A stretch of 33,732 nt of DNA from Bacteroidota bacterium (GCA_013286325.1 JABDFZ010000026.1:1-33732), one strand, 5' to 3'; counted from the stretch's first letter, positions 8,441-16,920 are shown. The notes: a model not told the origin generated them from the sequence alone. A program made the numbers and translations.

Positions 8441-8481
8441 ACTCTAATCATTCAAGCGAAGGACGCTTGAATGATTAGAGT
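8441..8481. repeat. Perfect 18-bp inverted repeat with 5-nt loop
   Basis: ACTCTAATCATTCAAGCG, loop AAGGA, then the exact reverse complement, followed on the plus strand by TTT AAATG. It looks like a strong terminator hairpin, but no gene ends here: both flanking genes point away. It could end an unrecognised small transcript or act as DNA. Confidence 0.85.
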
Positions 8482-8708
8482 TTTAAATGTTCACGCCAAA
8501 ACCATTTGAGCACATACGATAGTAATGATAAAAGAGTCATTCCTTTCTCTTTTACACCAAGTCAAACTACCCTTTCCTACCCCTCTTTTCTCCAATATCC
8601 AGCAAAGTATAGCTTTAAAACAAAATTATCTTTCTCATTATCAACGCATTAAATTATTTTATAAAAAATAAATAGAACTATGTATTGCATATTACTGTAT
8701 TAAACATA

Positions 8709-8716
8709 TATCTTTG
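8709..8716 (+). promoter_or_regulatory. -7 box TATCTTTG upstream of the 8794 gene
   Basis: A perfect TAnnTTTG match with a TTG 22 nt upstream (8684-8686). The leader to the ATG at 8794 would be about 70 nt. Confidence 0.45.
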
Positions 8717-8793
8717 TGACATACAATAAGAAATAAACGCTCCAAAAAGAAATATTAACCTCTACAAGGCATTAACCTTTAACAAACAATAAA

Positions 8794-9183
8794 ATGAAAA
8801 CAAGCTTTTTTATAGCCGCTTTCTGCCTCCTTTCCCTAAGCATTTTCATTGGATGGGTAAAATTTGAAAGAAACAGCGATGATCTTTCTATTTCTGTATC
8901 CGACACCGATGATACTTTTACCTATACCTCCTCATTTAATGAGGATTACACGGGCAGAGTACAGGATTATATTAACCATAGTATAAAGCCAAACGGTCTT
9001 TTCAAATCAACACACGATTATTTTGATGTAACAACCACCCTTGCGGATAAAACAGAATTCTATGTAAAAGAGTCGCCAGGTAAACTAAAAATAGAGATCG
9101 ATAAAAAAAGAAACTCATATGCATCATACATGCGCATAAAAAAGATGTGCGAAGGCTTGAGTAATATTTTAAAAGAGCGTTGA
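8794..9183 (+). CDS. Small membrane-anchored or secreted protein, unknown
   Basis: 129 residues. Residues 1-22 (MKTSFFIAAFCLLSLSIFIG) form a hydrophobic anchor or uncleaved signal. The rest is hydrophilic: an acidic segment (about 28-50, repeated D/S/T) and a basic, helical C-terminus ending in KER. No family recognised. A repeat arm starts 5 nt after the stop codon, and the next plus-strand gene (9280) also encodes a small exported protein, so the two may be co-transcribed. Confidence 0.7.
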   Translation: MKTSFFIAAFCLLSLSIFIGWVKFERNSDDLSISVSDTDDTFTYTSSFNEDYTGRVQDYINHSIKPNGLFKSTHDYFDVTTTLADKTEFYVKESPGKLKIEIDKKRNSYASYMRIKKMCEGLSNILKER

Positions 9184-9187
9184 GGGT

Positions 9188-9210
9188 AGAGATTGGAGGC
9201 CAGCGATTAG
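9188..9210. repeat. Lone heptad-phased arm
   Basis: About three 7-nt units of the GAGATTG/GAGGCCA type, the same unit as at 3021-3120, lying just after a stop codon. No inverted partner was found nearby. Confidence 0.5.
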
Positions 9211-9279
9211 TTGGGAAAAATCGGGGAGGTCTGAAAGAGGAAATGTTCAAATACACTAATTCAATAATTATAAAAACAT

Positions 9280-9705
9280 ATGAAAAAAATCATCCTTACC
9301 CTATCCATGCTTGTTGCTTTAGGCACAGTATGCTTTGCACAATGCGATAAAAAAGTTGTGCTTACATCTTCAAAAACAGAACATTTGGACGCTGCGGGCA
9401 CTGTAATCCGCACGAATGATGAAACAGCCGAGATTGACATCACCAAAACTACGGTGGATATCAGCGTAAATGACGACCATAAAATGAATGGTACCATTAC
9501 CGATAATACCTGTAACTGGACGGTGCCTTTTAAAGAAGGCAAAAGCGTGATGCATATAAAAATGAGTAACGATAACGGCGAAGAGAAAAAAGTAACCATA
9601 ACCATTGAAGGTAAAGATGGTAAGGTTACCCTTTTATTTGAGATGGAGGGCGAGCCTGGCGATAGGGTACGAGTTGGGATTGACAAATTTGTGGAAAAGG
9701 CTTAG
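9280..9705 (+). CDS. Small secreted beta-rich protein, unknown
   Basis: 141 residues with a clear signal peptide (MKKIILTLSMLVALGTVCFA, cleavage before QCDKK). The mature 120 residues alternate short strands with T/K/D-rich turns (for example VTITIEGKDGKVTLLFEMEG), suggesting a small beta-sandwich. Two cysteines (about 22 and 86) could pair after export. I recognise no family. A terminator-like hairpin follows at 9736-9768. Confidence 0.75.
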   Translation: MKKIILTLSMLVALGTVCFAQCDKKVVLTSSKTEHLDAAGTVIRTNDETAEIDITKTTVDISVNDDHKMNGTITDNTCNWTVPFKEGKSVMHIKMSNDNGEEKKVTITIEGKDGKVTLLFEMEGEPGDRVRVGIDKFVEKA

Positions 9706-9735
9706 CCTAAATTAACCTCTAAAAACTACATTTTC

Positions 9736-9768
9736 AGACTTACGAAACTTTAAAAACTTCGTAAGTCT
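9736..9768 (+). terminator. Terminator hairpin between convergent genes
   Basis: 11-bp perfect stem AGACTTACGAA/TTCGTAAGTCT with an 11-nt A/T loop, followed by TTTCT on the plus strand. It lies 30 nt after the 9280-9705 gene. The minus-strand side has a weaker tail, so it mainly serves the plus-strand gene. Confidence 0.7.
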
Positions 9769-9776
9769 TTCTCCAT

Positions 9777-10481
9777 CTATTTAACGCCTATCACCCTACC
9801 CTTTTCATCCAATGTTTCAATAACGGGTTGGTTTTGCTTATTTATGTAGATATTCAGCCGGGGTTTTCCATTTGCGTCATTTAAAAACAGGCCAACTTCT
9901 CCGTTTGTATTTTTTCCCACAAAAAGCCTTTGATGTGTAAATCCGGCAGCCTTTAGTTTTTTAATACCATCATTAAATGCATTAGTATCTTTCAGGTTTT
10001 TTAATGAATCAAAATAAGCCAGTCGTTTTGATAAAGTAAATTCATCATTTCTGTCCCACATATTAAGCCCATAGCTTCTTACAATTTTATTGCCGTCCTT
10101 GTCCTGCTCATATTGCAGCTGCATAATCTGGTCATTTTTATATTGATCGAAAGAATAGGTCATGCTTGCAACGTTTTTATTTCCATCATAAACCAGCCCG
10201 CCATCTTCATCTCCTTCATCATTAAAAAATATCATTCCTGCGGGGCGGTCGCGGGTGGGTAAGTCTTTATTATCCATTCTGCCGGGGTGCTGCATTTCTT
10301 TGTTGCTGATTACCATCCGCAGCTTTCCGGTCTTTTCAATAATATTTATACGTTCGGCAGTAATTTCTTTATAATGGCCATTATTAAAATTCGGCATATA
10401 CACTATTAATGCCAACACCACCAGCGTTAATACGATAGCGTAGATTTTTAATATCCTAACTTGCTTGGCTAAATTTTCCAT
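9777..10481 (-). CDS. Single-pass membrane-anchored protein, conserved unknown
   Basis: 234 residues. One transmembrane helix at about 11-29 (LKIYAIVLTLVVLALIVYM), then an extracytoplasmic domain. Features such as ITAERINIIEKTGKLRMVIS, PAGMIFFNDEGDEDGGLVY and the repeated K-x-R-L-N-I and V-x-E-T-L-D-E-K-G strands match a widespread hypothetical family in which short beta repeats end in a G/D turn. No catalytic motif is visible. The ATG lies 38 nt after the holA stop, so the two probably share a transcript, but a role in replication is unlikely given the membrane anchor. Confidence 0.8.
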   Translation of the reverse strand: MENLAKQVRILKIYAIVLTLVVLALIVYMPNFNNGHYKEITAERINIIEKTGKLRMVISNKEMQHPGRMDNKDLPTRDRPAGMIFFNDEGDEDGGLVYDGNKNVASMTYSFDQYKNDQIMQLQYEQDKDGNKIVRSYGLNMWDRNDEFTLSKRLAYFDSLKNLKDTNAFNDGIKKLKAAGFTHQRLFVGKNTNGEVGLFLNDANGKPRLNIYINKQNQPVIETLDEKGRVIGVK

Positions 10482-10519
10482 GTGGGTAATAAGCTATTTA
10501 ATTCTCCTTGTAAACTGTA

Positions 10520-11542
10520 TTAATGCAAAATTTTAAATACAAGCTCTCTCATTAAGCCACCATGGTCGGTATTTGAATCAACGCCTTTGCTTTTTAAATC
10601 ATACTCTCTCAGGTAGCTTATAATTTGCATGGTTTTACCATAATTATAATTGCGGGCAGCTTGCTCGTAATCCTTTATAAAATATGGGCTGACACCCAGC
10701 TCGCGGGCAAGATTTTGCGGGGATTTATCTCTTACATAATGGTAAGTAAGCACCTTGCTGAAGTAGTTGTTCAAATTCCCTAAAACCAGTACTATGGGGT
10801 TGGCTTTGGGATTGGCTTCAAAGTAATTGATAATCTGGTTAGCTTTAAAAGCATCTTTTTTAGCCAAGGCAGTCTGCAACTCGAACACATTATATTCTTT
10901 GCTTATGCCGATGTTATCGTGAATATGTTTTAGTGTGATCTCCTGCCCTGCCTGTACATTCAGCATCAGTTTTTCGAGCTCATTAGAGATCTTCGACAGG
11001 TCATTGCCAAGATATTCAGCCAGCATTAATGAGGCTTGCTGATTTATCTTGTACCCTTTTTCGGCTATAAAACCTTCTACCCAGGCTGGTATTTTGCTAT
11101 CATATAATGATGCCGATTCGAAAATAAGCCCATTTTTTTCAATGGCTTTGTATGTTTTTTTCCGCTTATCAAATTTGCCGTACTTATAGCAAAAAACCAG
11201 GATGGTACTCGCCAATGGATTTTCAAGATAGCTTAATAATGGGTTCATTCCCTTTTTATCAGCATCATCATTTCCCCATTTCATATCCTGGGCTTCTTTA
11301 ACCAAAACCACCTGGTAATCGGCCATCATCGGGTAACGCTTGGAGGCATTGAGCACAGTCATAATATCCGTATCCTTACCATAAAGGACTGTTTGATTGA
11401 AACCTTTTTCGGCTTCGGATAACAGTTTATGCTCTATATGATCGCTAACCAGGTCAATAAAATATGGTTCCTCACCATGCAACAGGTACAGTGGTTTATA
11501 TTTTCTATTCTTAATATCTTTTATAATGTCGGCAGCATTCAT
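10520..11542 (-). CDS. holA: DNA polymerase III subunit delta
   Basis: 340 residues, standard length. The start (DIIKDIKNRKYKPLYLLHGE, then EPYFID) and the segments LVFCYKYGKFDKRKK and LAEYLGNDLSKISNELEKL identify the delta subunit of the clamp loader. It opens the beta clamp so that the loader can place it on primed DNA. The N-terminal AAA+-like fold lacks a functional P-loop, as usual for delta; a helical lid and collar domain follow to the C-terminus (LREYDLKSKGV, LVFKILH). A -7-like box TTAATTTG ends 7 nt before the ATG. The divergent neighbour is the HsdR-N-like gene, an arrangement I recall in other Bacteroidota. Confidence 0.95.
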   Translation of the reverse strand: MNAADIIKDIKNRKYKPLYLLHGEEPYFIDLVSDHIEHKLLSEAEKGFNQTVLYGKDTDIMTVLNASKRYPMMADYQVVLVKEAQDMKWGNDDADKKGMNPLLSYLENPLASTILVFCYKYGKFDKRKKTYKAIEKNGLIFESASLYDSKIPAWVEGFIAEKGYKINQQASLMLAEYLGNDLSKISNELEKLMLNVQAGQEITLKHIHDNIGISKEYNVFELQTALAKKDAFKANQIINYFEANPKANPIVLVLGNLNNYFSKVLTYHYVRDKSPQNLARELGVSPYFIKDYEQAARNYNYGKTMQIISYLREYDLKSKGVDSNTDHGGLMRELVFKILH

Positions 11543-11549
11543 CAGGGTG

Positions 11550-11557
11550 CAAATTAA
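11550..11557 (-). promoter_or_regulatory. -7-like box TTAATTTG next to the holA start
   Basis: One mismatch to TAnnTTTG, with 7 nt between box and ATG. The context TTTGCACCCTGATG closely resembles the valS start TTTGCGCCCTTATG. If real, the holA mRNA has almost no leader. Confidence 0.4.
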
Positions 11558-11565
11558 GGATTTTT

Positions 11566-11666
11566 GGTGAGTGATTGATTAGGTTAAGTGGTGAATAGTT
11601 GAAATACTATTGGATGCTTTCTTAATCACACGCAACTACTCAATGATCTACTACTCACTATTCACC
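11566..11666. repeat. Heptad-phased hairpin between holA and the HsdR-N-like gene
   Basis: Arms 11566-11601 and 11633-11666 consist of degenerate 7-nt units (TGARTAG type) in inverted orientation, with a 31-nt loop. The match is looser than at the other loci but the period is visible in both arms. It occupies a divergent promoter region. Confidence 0.65.
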
Positions 11667-11709
11667 TTAAACATTAGGATTCCCCTTATAAAATTTCCAC
11701 TTTCGCATA

Positions 11710-12168
11710 ATGGATTTGCTATTGCCGCTTAACCTGCCTCCATACCCTTTCAAAATAAGTGACCTTAAAGGGCAGTTAACCTTGTTTGATGTGATCAGGA
11801 AAAAAAATATCGTTATCACTCCCGAAGAATGGGTGCGGCAACATTTTGTACAATATCTTATCAATCAAAAAAACTACCCGAAAACACTAATAAAGCTTGA
11901 AGGCGGACATAAGCTTCACGGAATGGCCAAACGATCCGATATTGTGGTTTATAACTCATCGGGTAGGAAAATCTTATTGGTTGAGTGCAAGGCGCCTTCA
12001 GTAGTTGCTGATCAGAAAACCTTCGATCAGGTAGCCAGGTATAATATGGTTCACAAAGTTGAGTTGCTTGCTGTTACCAATGGGTTACAACATTATTATT
12101 GCCGCATCGATTTTAATAAACAGGACTATGAGTTTATAAAAGAATTGCCCGACTATAAAGAGCTATGA
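11710..12168 (+). CDS. Orphan HsdR N-terminal-like PD-(D/E)xK nuclease domain protein
   Basis: 152 residues, equal to the N-terminal nuclease domain of type I restriction subunit R and nothing more. The core is visible: RSDIVVY (Asp77), LLVECKAP (Glu92, Lys94) and the downstream QVARY (Q107-x3-Y111), which is the QxxxY motif of the HsdR nuclease. There is no helicase domain, and no HsdM or HsdS nearby, so it is not a restriction system. The catalytic residues suggest an active or DNA-binding fold. Location opposite holA hints at a link to replication or repair (inference). The 3' end overlaps the convergent histidine kinase gene by 16 nt. Confidence 0.88.
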   Translation: MDLLLPLNLPPYPFKISDLKGQLTLFDVIRKKNIVITPEEWVRQHFVQYLINQKNYPKTLIKLEGGHKLHGMAKRSDIVVYNSSGRKILLVECKAPSVVADQKTFDQVARYNMVHKVELLAVTNGLQHYYCRIDFNKQDYEFIKELPDYKEL

Positions 12169-13970
12169 CCATCAACCGTAAGCACCAGGTTTTGAATTTT
12201 CTCCATCAAATCTTCAGGTTTAAACGGTTTTGATACGTAATCATTCATTCCCGCATTTAATACCTGTTCTTCAATGTCCAGTAATGCAGTTGCCGTTAAT
12301 GCAATAATAGGAACTCCGGCTTTCCTTGCATCCGGAAGTTTTCTTATTTCCATTGCTGCATCAAAACCATTCATTACGGGCATTTGTAGGTCCATCAAAA
12401 TAATATCGAAATTATCCTCCTTAAAAACCTCAATAACGCGTTTACCATTTTCGGCAATGGTTGGTATTATATTCCATTTTGAAAGGAGCTTTTTCATCAG
12501 CAAAACATTTACGGGGTTATCTTCAGCAATAAGCATCCTCAGGCTGCTTACCCCATCTGCGTTTTGTAATAAAGAATACTTCGTGCTAACTTCGTTAGTC
12601 CGCAGTGTTGGCACCATAAATTTCATATTAAATGAAAAATCGGAACCCTCGCCAAGCTTACTGGAAACATGCATTTGTATGTTTTGCAGTTCCAGTAAAC
12701 GTTTTACAATAGCCAGCCCCATGCCTGTACCACCGTATTGACGGGTGGTGGTTATTGATTCTTGTGTAAAAGGCTCAAAAATGCTTTGCAGGTTATCCTT
12801 ATCTATCCCAATACCAGTGTCTTTTACTGTAAAGGTTATAGTTAATTTATTGCCGCGGTCTTCGTGGCAAAAGGCCTTAACATATATATTTCCTTCGCGG
12901 GTAAATTTTATAGCATTACTTATCAGGTTAAAAAGTATTTGGGTAAGCCTCGTCGGGTCGCCAAGTAATAACCTGTTATTAAGCGCAGGATCAATTTTAA
13001 GATTAAACTTCAGGCCTTTTTCTTCAGCTTTTATCATTTGTGCCCCGCAAATATTATCCAGTAATTCACCCAGGTTAAATTTGATGTTCTCAAATGTTAC
13101 TTTACCGGCTTCTATCTTATTAAAATCGAGTACATCATTTACAATTGACTGCAGGTTGTTTGCTGATGATTTCAATACATTAAGGTTTTCTCTTTGATCG
13201 GCTCTTGGGTTAGCCATTATCATCAGGTTACTCATACCAACAATAGCATTAAGCGGCGTACGAATCTCATGCGACATGGTAGCCAAAAACTCGGTTTTTA
13301 TCTGCGACGATTTTTCAGCCTTTTCAATTGCCAAAGCCAGCCTGCTATTCAGGGTTGCCTGTTCATCACTGGTTTCTTTAAGCTGTTTTATATTCTTAAA
13401 AAATGCCGTATAAAAATGACTATGAATAAAAACAATAATTATAAAATTGGCAAACATGCTGATGATGATCGTTGACTGATCAATACTTTCGGGCCTGAGC
13501 GGAATGAAATAGCTTTCATTGTATTCGAGCACATAAAATCCCATTACCGGGATAATGTTTATAAGGGAATAGGCCAAACCCCAGCTTTGACCAAGCATAT
13601 AATAACTGAATATTACTACCAGTAATATTACCTGGATGGTAATAACATCAACCTTTTGAATAACGATGAAGACATTGCTTAAATTGACAAGCGTTGCTAT
13701 AATAAGCAACGCATGCGATACGTAACGCCATTGAGGTCGGTAAGTGAGATATTTAAATAAAACAACCACACAAACCAATACAACACCAGAGGTAATTGTA
13801 AGTAAATCGAGGTGTTGAAAATAAACGCTGATGAATAACCCGGCAACCGCAACGAATACTATATAGAAGCCATAATACAGCAAACGGATACGTGCCTGAT
13901 CGAGTATGGACTGGTCATTCGAGATTATATTATTAATAGAAAAATTGAAAAAACCTGCGTCCTTACTCAT
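12153..13970 (-). CDS. Hybrid membrane histidine kinase/response regulator
   Basis: 605 residues. The N-terminal part (about 30-190) holds six hydrophobic segments with little outside the membrane. A coiled linker leads to the HisKA dimer domain with phospho-acceptor His234 (SHEIRTPLN). A complete HATPase domain follows: ISNAIKF (N box), DTGIGI, and GGTGMGLAIV (G box). A C-terminal receiver starts near 470 (LIAEDNPVN) with phospho-acceptor Asp527 (ILMDLQMP) and the conserved Lys in VSKPF. No output domain, so it would pass the signal through an Hpt protein or use the receiver for control. The signal is unknown. It overlaps the convergent HsdR-N-like gene by 16 nt. Confidence 0.93.
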   Translation of the reverse strand: MSKDAGFFNFSINNIISNDQSILDQARIRLLYYGFYIVFVAVAGLFISVYFQHLDLLTITSGVVLVCVVVLFKYLTYRPQWRYVSHALLIIATLVNLSNVFIVIQKVDVITIQVILLVVIFSYYMLGQSWGLAYSLINIIPVMGFYVLEYNESYFIPLRPESIDQSTIIISMFANFIIIVFIHSHFYTAFFKNIKQLKETSDEQATLNSRLALAIEKAEKSSQIKTEFLATMSHEIRTPLNAIVGMSNLMIMANPRADQRENLNVLKSSANNLQSIVNDVLDFNKIEAGKVTFENIKFNLGELLDNICGAQMIKAEEKGLKFNLKIDPALNNRLLLGDPTRLTQILFNLISNAIKFTREGNIYVKAFCHEDRGNKLTITFTVKDTGIGIDKDNLQSIFEPFTQESITTTRQYGGTGMGLAIVKRLLELQNIQMHVSSKLGEGSDFSFNMKFMVPTLRTNEVSTKYSLLQNADGVSSLRMLIAEDNPVNVLLMKKLLSKWNIIPTIAENGKRVIEVFKEDNFDIILMDLQMPVMNGFDAAMEIRKLPDARKAGVPIIALTATALLDIEEQVLNAGMNDYVSKPFKPEDLMEKIQNLVLTVDGHSSL

Positions 13971-14076
13971 TAAAATATCAGAGTTATCTGTTAAAGTTGC
14001 TTATAAAAAATAGGAATAGCAAGGAGAAAAAATTGGTGCCCTGCTCATAAATAATTTATCGCAAACTTATATGCAA

Positions 14077-16776
14077 TTAGCAAGCCAAAGCAGCCAGGCT
14101 ATTTTCCAGTATTTTCAGTTTAGCTTCCGCGTCAGCTTTTTTCTTTAATTCAATTTCAATTATTTCAGGCTTTGCATTGCTCATAAACCGTTCGTTCCCT
14201 AACTTTGAGTTAACCGATTTTAAAAATCCGTCTAAATACTCTTTCTCTTTTTTCAGGCGCTCACACTCAGCCAGTGGGTCTATGGTTTCATTAAGTGGCA
14301 CATAGAACTCATCCGTAGATACCATGAAACCAGCGGCTTGACTAATTTTGTCGGTAACAAAATCAAACGCGTCGATGTTCCCTAATTTGGTAATTATTAA
14401 TTCGTAATTTTTATATGGGACATTTGAATTTGCTTTTACAGAAAGTGCCAGCTTTTCTTTGGGTGGAATTTGTTTTCCGTTACGAATATTACGAACCTGG
14501 GTTATGATCTGTTTCACAATCTCAACATCGTCCAAAAGCCGTGTATTTATTTGCCCATATTTCGGTAATTGGGCAATGATGCAGCAATCAAATTCAGCAC
14601 GTTCTCCAAACAGCTCATCATGCCACAGCTCTTCCGAAATAAATGGCATAAAAGGATGAAGTATCTTTAAGATGTTTTCGAAAAATGAAATAGTTGCTGT
14701 ATATGTTTCCGCATCTATAGTTTGCTTTTCAACCCCTTGCTGATAAACCGGCTTAATCATTTCCAGATACCAGGCACAAAAGTCGTCCCATACCAGTTTG
14801 TAGGTGGTCATTAATGCTTCCGACAGGCGGAACTGATCAAAGTTGCTTTCAATTTCGGTTAAAGCCTGGTTGAACCTGCTCCCGAACCAGTCAATAGCTA
14901 CCTGGTTATTATTTGCAAGGCTTTCATCCACCTCCCAACCCTTTACCAGTTTAAAGGCATTCCAAATTTTATTGGCAAAATTCCGGCCCTGCTCGCAATA
15001 ACTTTCATCGAACATCAGGTCATTCCCGGCAGGAGAGCAAAGCAGCATCCCTACCCTAACGCCGTCGGCCCCAAACTTTTCTATCAAATCTAAAGGATCT
15101 GGCGAGTTGCCTAACGATTTTGACATCTTACGCCCGAGCTTGTCCCGAACAATCCCGGTGAGGTAAACATTCTTAAAAGGAGCTTCACCCCTAAACTCGT
15201 GTCCGGCCATTATCATCCTGGCTACCCAGAAAAACAGGATCTCGGGCGCAGTAACCAAATCATTGGTTGGATAATAGTAATTTATGTCGGCATTGTTTGG
15301 ATCTTTAAACCCATCAAATACCGATATAGGCCAAAGCCATGATGAAAACCAGGTATCAAGCACGTCTTCATCCTGAACAAGGTCTTCAAATTTGAGATCT
15401 GAGATTTGAGACTTGAGACTTTTTGCTTCTTCAAACGCTTCTTCGCGGGTTTTGGCGATCACAAACTGACCGTTTGGTAAATACCACGCTGGAATCTGTT
15501 GTCCCCACCACAGCTGACGACTAATAGTCCAGTCGTGGACATTCTCCATCCAATGGCGATAAGTATTTACAAATTTTTCGGGGATCAACTTTATATCGCC
15601 TTTCAAAACAGAATCCAAAGCAGGTTTAGCCATTTCTTCCATCTTGCAAAACCATTGCATAGAAAGTTTAGGCTCTATAGCTGCATCCGTTCTTTCCGAA
15701 AAACCAATCTGCGATTTATAGTCTTCAACCTTATCCAGGTAGCCCTCGGCTTCTAATAACGCAGCTATTTTTTTCCGGGCGGCAAAACGATCTTCACCAA
15801 CCAGTATCTGCGCTTTTTCGTTAAGTGTCCCGTCGTCGTTTAAAATATCAATAACAGGAAGGTTATGTTTTTGGCCGAGTTCATAATCATTCAAATCATG
15901 TGCAGGGGTCACTTTTAAGCAACCTGTACCAAAATCCATTGTTACATATTCATCTGTAATAATGTTAATCGCTTTATCAATCAGAGGAATGCGAACTTGG
16001 CGTCCATGTAAATCAAGATACCTAGGATCATTAGGGTTAACACAAATTGCTGCATCAGCCATTATTGTTTCTGGACGAGTTGTAGCGATGGTAAGATAGT
16101 CTTGAGTCTGAAGTCCTGAGCCTGAAGTCAAATCCTGACTCGAGACTTTAGACTCTGGACTTACGACTTTATAGCGTATATAATATAATTTCTGATTTAC
16201 TTCTTTACGAATAACTTCCTCATCACTAACTGCGGTTTTTCCTTGTGGGTCCCAGTTTACCATGCGTACACCGCGATAAATCAATCCCTTTTTATAAAGA
16301 TGTATAAACGTATCAATTACTGCTTCCGACAGATCGTCTTCCATAGTAAACCGCGTACGGTCCCAGTCGCAGGATGCACCGAGTTTTTTTAGCTGATCCA
16401 GTATGATGCCGCCGTATTTTTCTTTCCATTCCCAGGCATAGCTCAAAAACTCTTTGCGGGTTAAATCTTTCTTGCTGATACCGCGCTCTTTAAGCATAGC
16501 AACCACTTTTGCTTCGGTTGCAATGCTGGCATGGTCGGTACCAGGTACCCAACAGGCGTTTTTGCCTTTCATACGAGCACGGCGGACTAATACATCCTGT
16601 ATGGTATTGTTCAACATATGCCCCATGTGAAGCACACCAGTGACATTTGGCGGCGGGATCACTATTGTATATGGCTCGCGTTCATCAGGCACCGATTTAA
16701 AAAAATCGTGCTTTAACCAGTAACTGTACCACTTTTCTTCAGTCTCTTTGGGCAGGTATGTTTTAGAAATACTCAT
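14077..16776 (-). CDS. valS: Valyl-tRNA synthetase
   Basis: 899 residues, class I synthetase charging tRNA-Val. HIGH-type motif HMGH at 50-53 in PPPNVTGVLHMGHML, KMSKS at 550-554, an editing domain (about 195-370, with ATTRPET at 231-237), the anticodon-binding region after 610, and a C-terminal coiled-coil (about 830-895). All key motifs are intact. Odd feature: residues 206-226, between RYKVV and YLTIATTRPET, are encoded by a heptad-phased hairpin (16098-16161) and look like an in-frame insertion at the edge of the editing domain. A second phased array encodes residues about 453-462. A -7 box TAAATTTG ends 7 nt before the ATG. Confidence 0.97.
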   Translation of the reverse strand: MSISKTYLPKETEEKWYSYWLKHDFFKSVPDEREPYTIVIPPPNVTGVLHMGHMLNNTIQDVLVRRARMKGKNACWVPGTDHASIATEAKVVAMLKERGISKKDLTRKEFLSYAWEWKEKYGGIILDQLKKLGASCDWDRTRFTMEDDLSEAVIDTFIHLYKKGLIYRGVRMVNWDPQGKTAVSDEEVIRKEVNQKLYYIRYKVVSPESKVSSQDLTSGSGLQTQDYLTIATTRPETIMADAAICVNPNDPRYLDLHGRQVRIPLIDKAINIITDEYVTMDFGTGCLKVTPAHDLNDYELGQKHNLPVIDILNDDGTLNEKAQILVGEDRFAARKKIAALLEAEGYLDKVEDYKSQIGFSERTDAAIEPKLSMQWFCKMEEMAKPALDSVLKGDIKLIPEKFVNTYRHWMENVHDWTISRQLWWGQQIPAWYLPNGQFVIAKTREEAFEEAKSLKSQISDLKFEDLVQDEDVLDTWFSSWLWPISVFDGFKDPNNADINYYYPTNDLVTAPEILFFWVARMIMAGHEFRGEAPFKNVYLTGIVRDKLGRKMSKSLGNSPDPLDLIEKFGADGVRVGMLLCSPAGNDLMFDESYCEQGRNFANKIWNAFKLVKGWEVDESLANNNQVAIDWFGSRFNQALTEIESNFDQFRLSEALMTTYKLVWDDFCAWYLEMIKPVYQQGVEKQTIDAETYTATISFFENILKILHPFMPFISEELWHDELFGERAEFDCCIIAQLPKYGQINTRLLDDVEIVKQIITQVRNIRNGKQIPPKEKLALSVKANSNVPYKNYELIITKLGNIDAFDFVTDKISQAAGFMVSTDEFYVPLNETIDPLAECERLKKEKEYLDGFLKSVNSKLGNERFMSNAKPEIIEIELKKKADAEAKLKILENSLAALAC
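15391..15418. repeat. Heptad array inside valS
   Basis: Four consecutive 7-nt units of the form NNTGAGA on the plus strand, read in valS (minus) as the KSQISDLK region. The GAGAY core is shared with the intergenic hairpin at 29020-29096. No inverted partner nearby. Confidence 0.6.
16098..16161. repeat. Heptad-phased hairpin inside the valS coding region
   Basis: Five units of AGTCNNN are followed by five of NNNNGAC, giving an inverted repeat whose best arms (16098-16120 and 16139-16161) match at 18 of 23 positions. Nine heptads equal 63 nt or 21 codons, so the reading frame is kept. Confidence 0.8.
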
Positions 16777-16783
16777 AAGGGCG

Positions 16784-16791
16784 CAAATTTA
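16784..16791 (-). promoter_or_regulatory. -7 box TAAATTTG next to the valS start
   Basis: A perfect TAnnTTTG on the minus strand, 7 nt from the ATG at 16776. The mRNA leader would be only a few bases. Confidence 0.5.
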
Positions 16792-16800
16792 ATAAAAGAA

Positions 16801-16920
16801 AGTCCATAGTCGATAAACCATAGTCCATAGTTTTTTGAGGAAAACAAATCAACACGTGAAAAGAGCAAGCATTCCTCTTTTTCGTTATATCTATGAACTA
16901 TTGACCATGGTCTATTGACT
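16801..16920. repeat. Heptad-phased hairpin between valS and the M13 peptidase gene
   Basis: Arms 16801-16830 and 16891-16920, 30 nt each, matching in inverted orientation at 22 of 30 positions. Each arm is four 7-nt units of the type AGTCCAT. The loop is 60 nt. It occupies a third of the 362-nt divergent intergenic region 16777-17138; the rest is promoter sequence and unremarkable AT-rich DNA. Confidence 0.8.

Larger units (their letters stand above)
8275..8793. other. AT-rich divergent intergenic region, 519 nt
   Basis: No open frame of note. It contains a perfect 18-bp palindrome (8441-8481) and, near its right end, a -7 box for the 8794 gene. The stretch 8500-8640 is plain AT-rich sequence in which I see nothing. 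It is one of the longest gene-free stretches of the window. Confidence 0.6.

Noticed and set aside
11710-12168. Type I restriction-modification system
   Set aside because: Only the N-terminal nuclease domain of HsdR is present; no helicase, HsdM or HsdS in the window.
12153-12168. Frameshift or fusion between the HsdR-N-like gene and the kinase gene
   Set aside because: The genes are on opposite strands and simply overlap at their 3' ends by 16 nt; both stop codons are clear.
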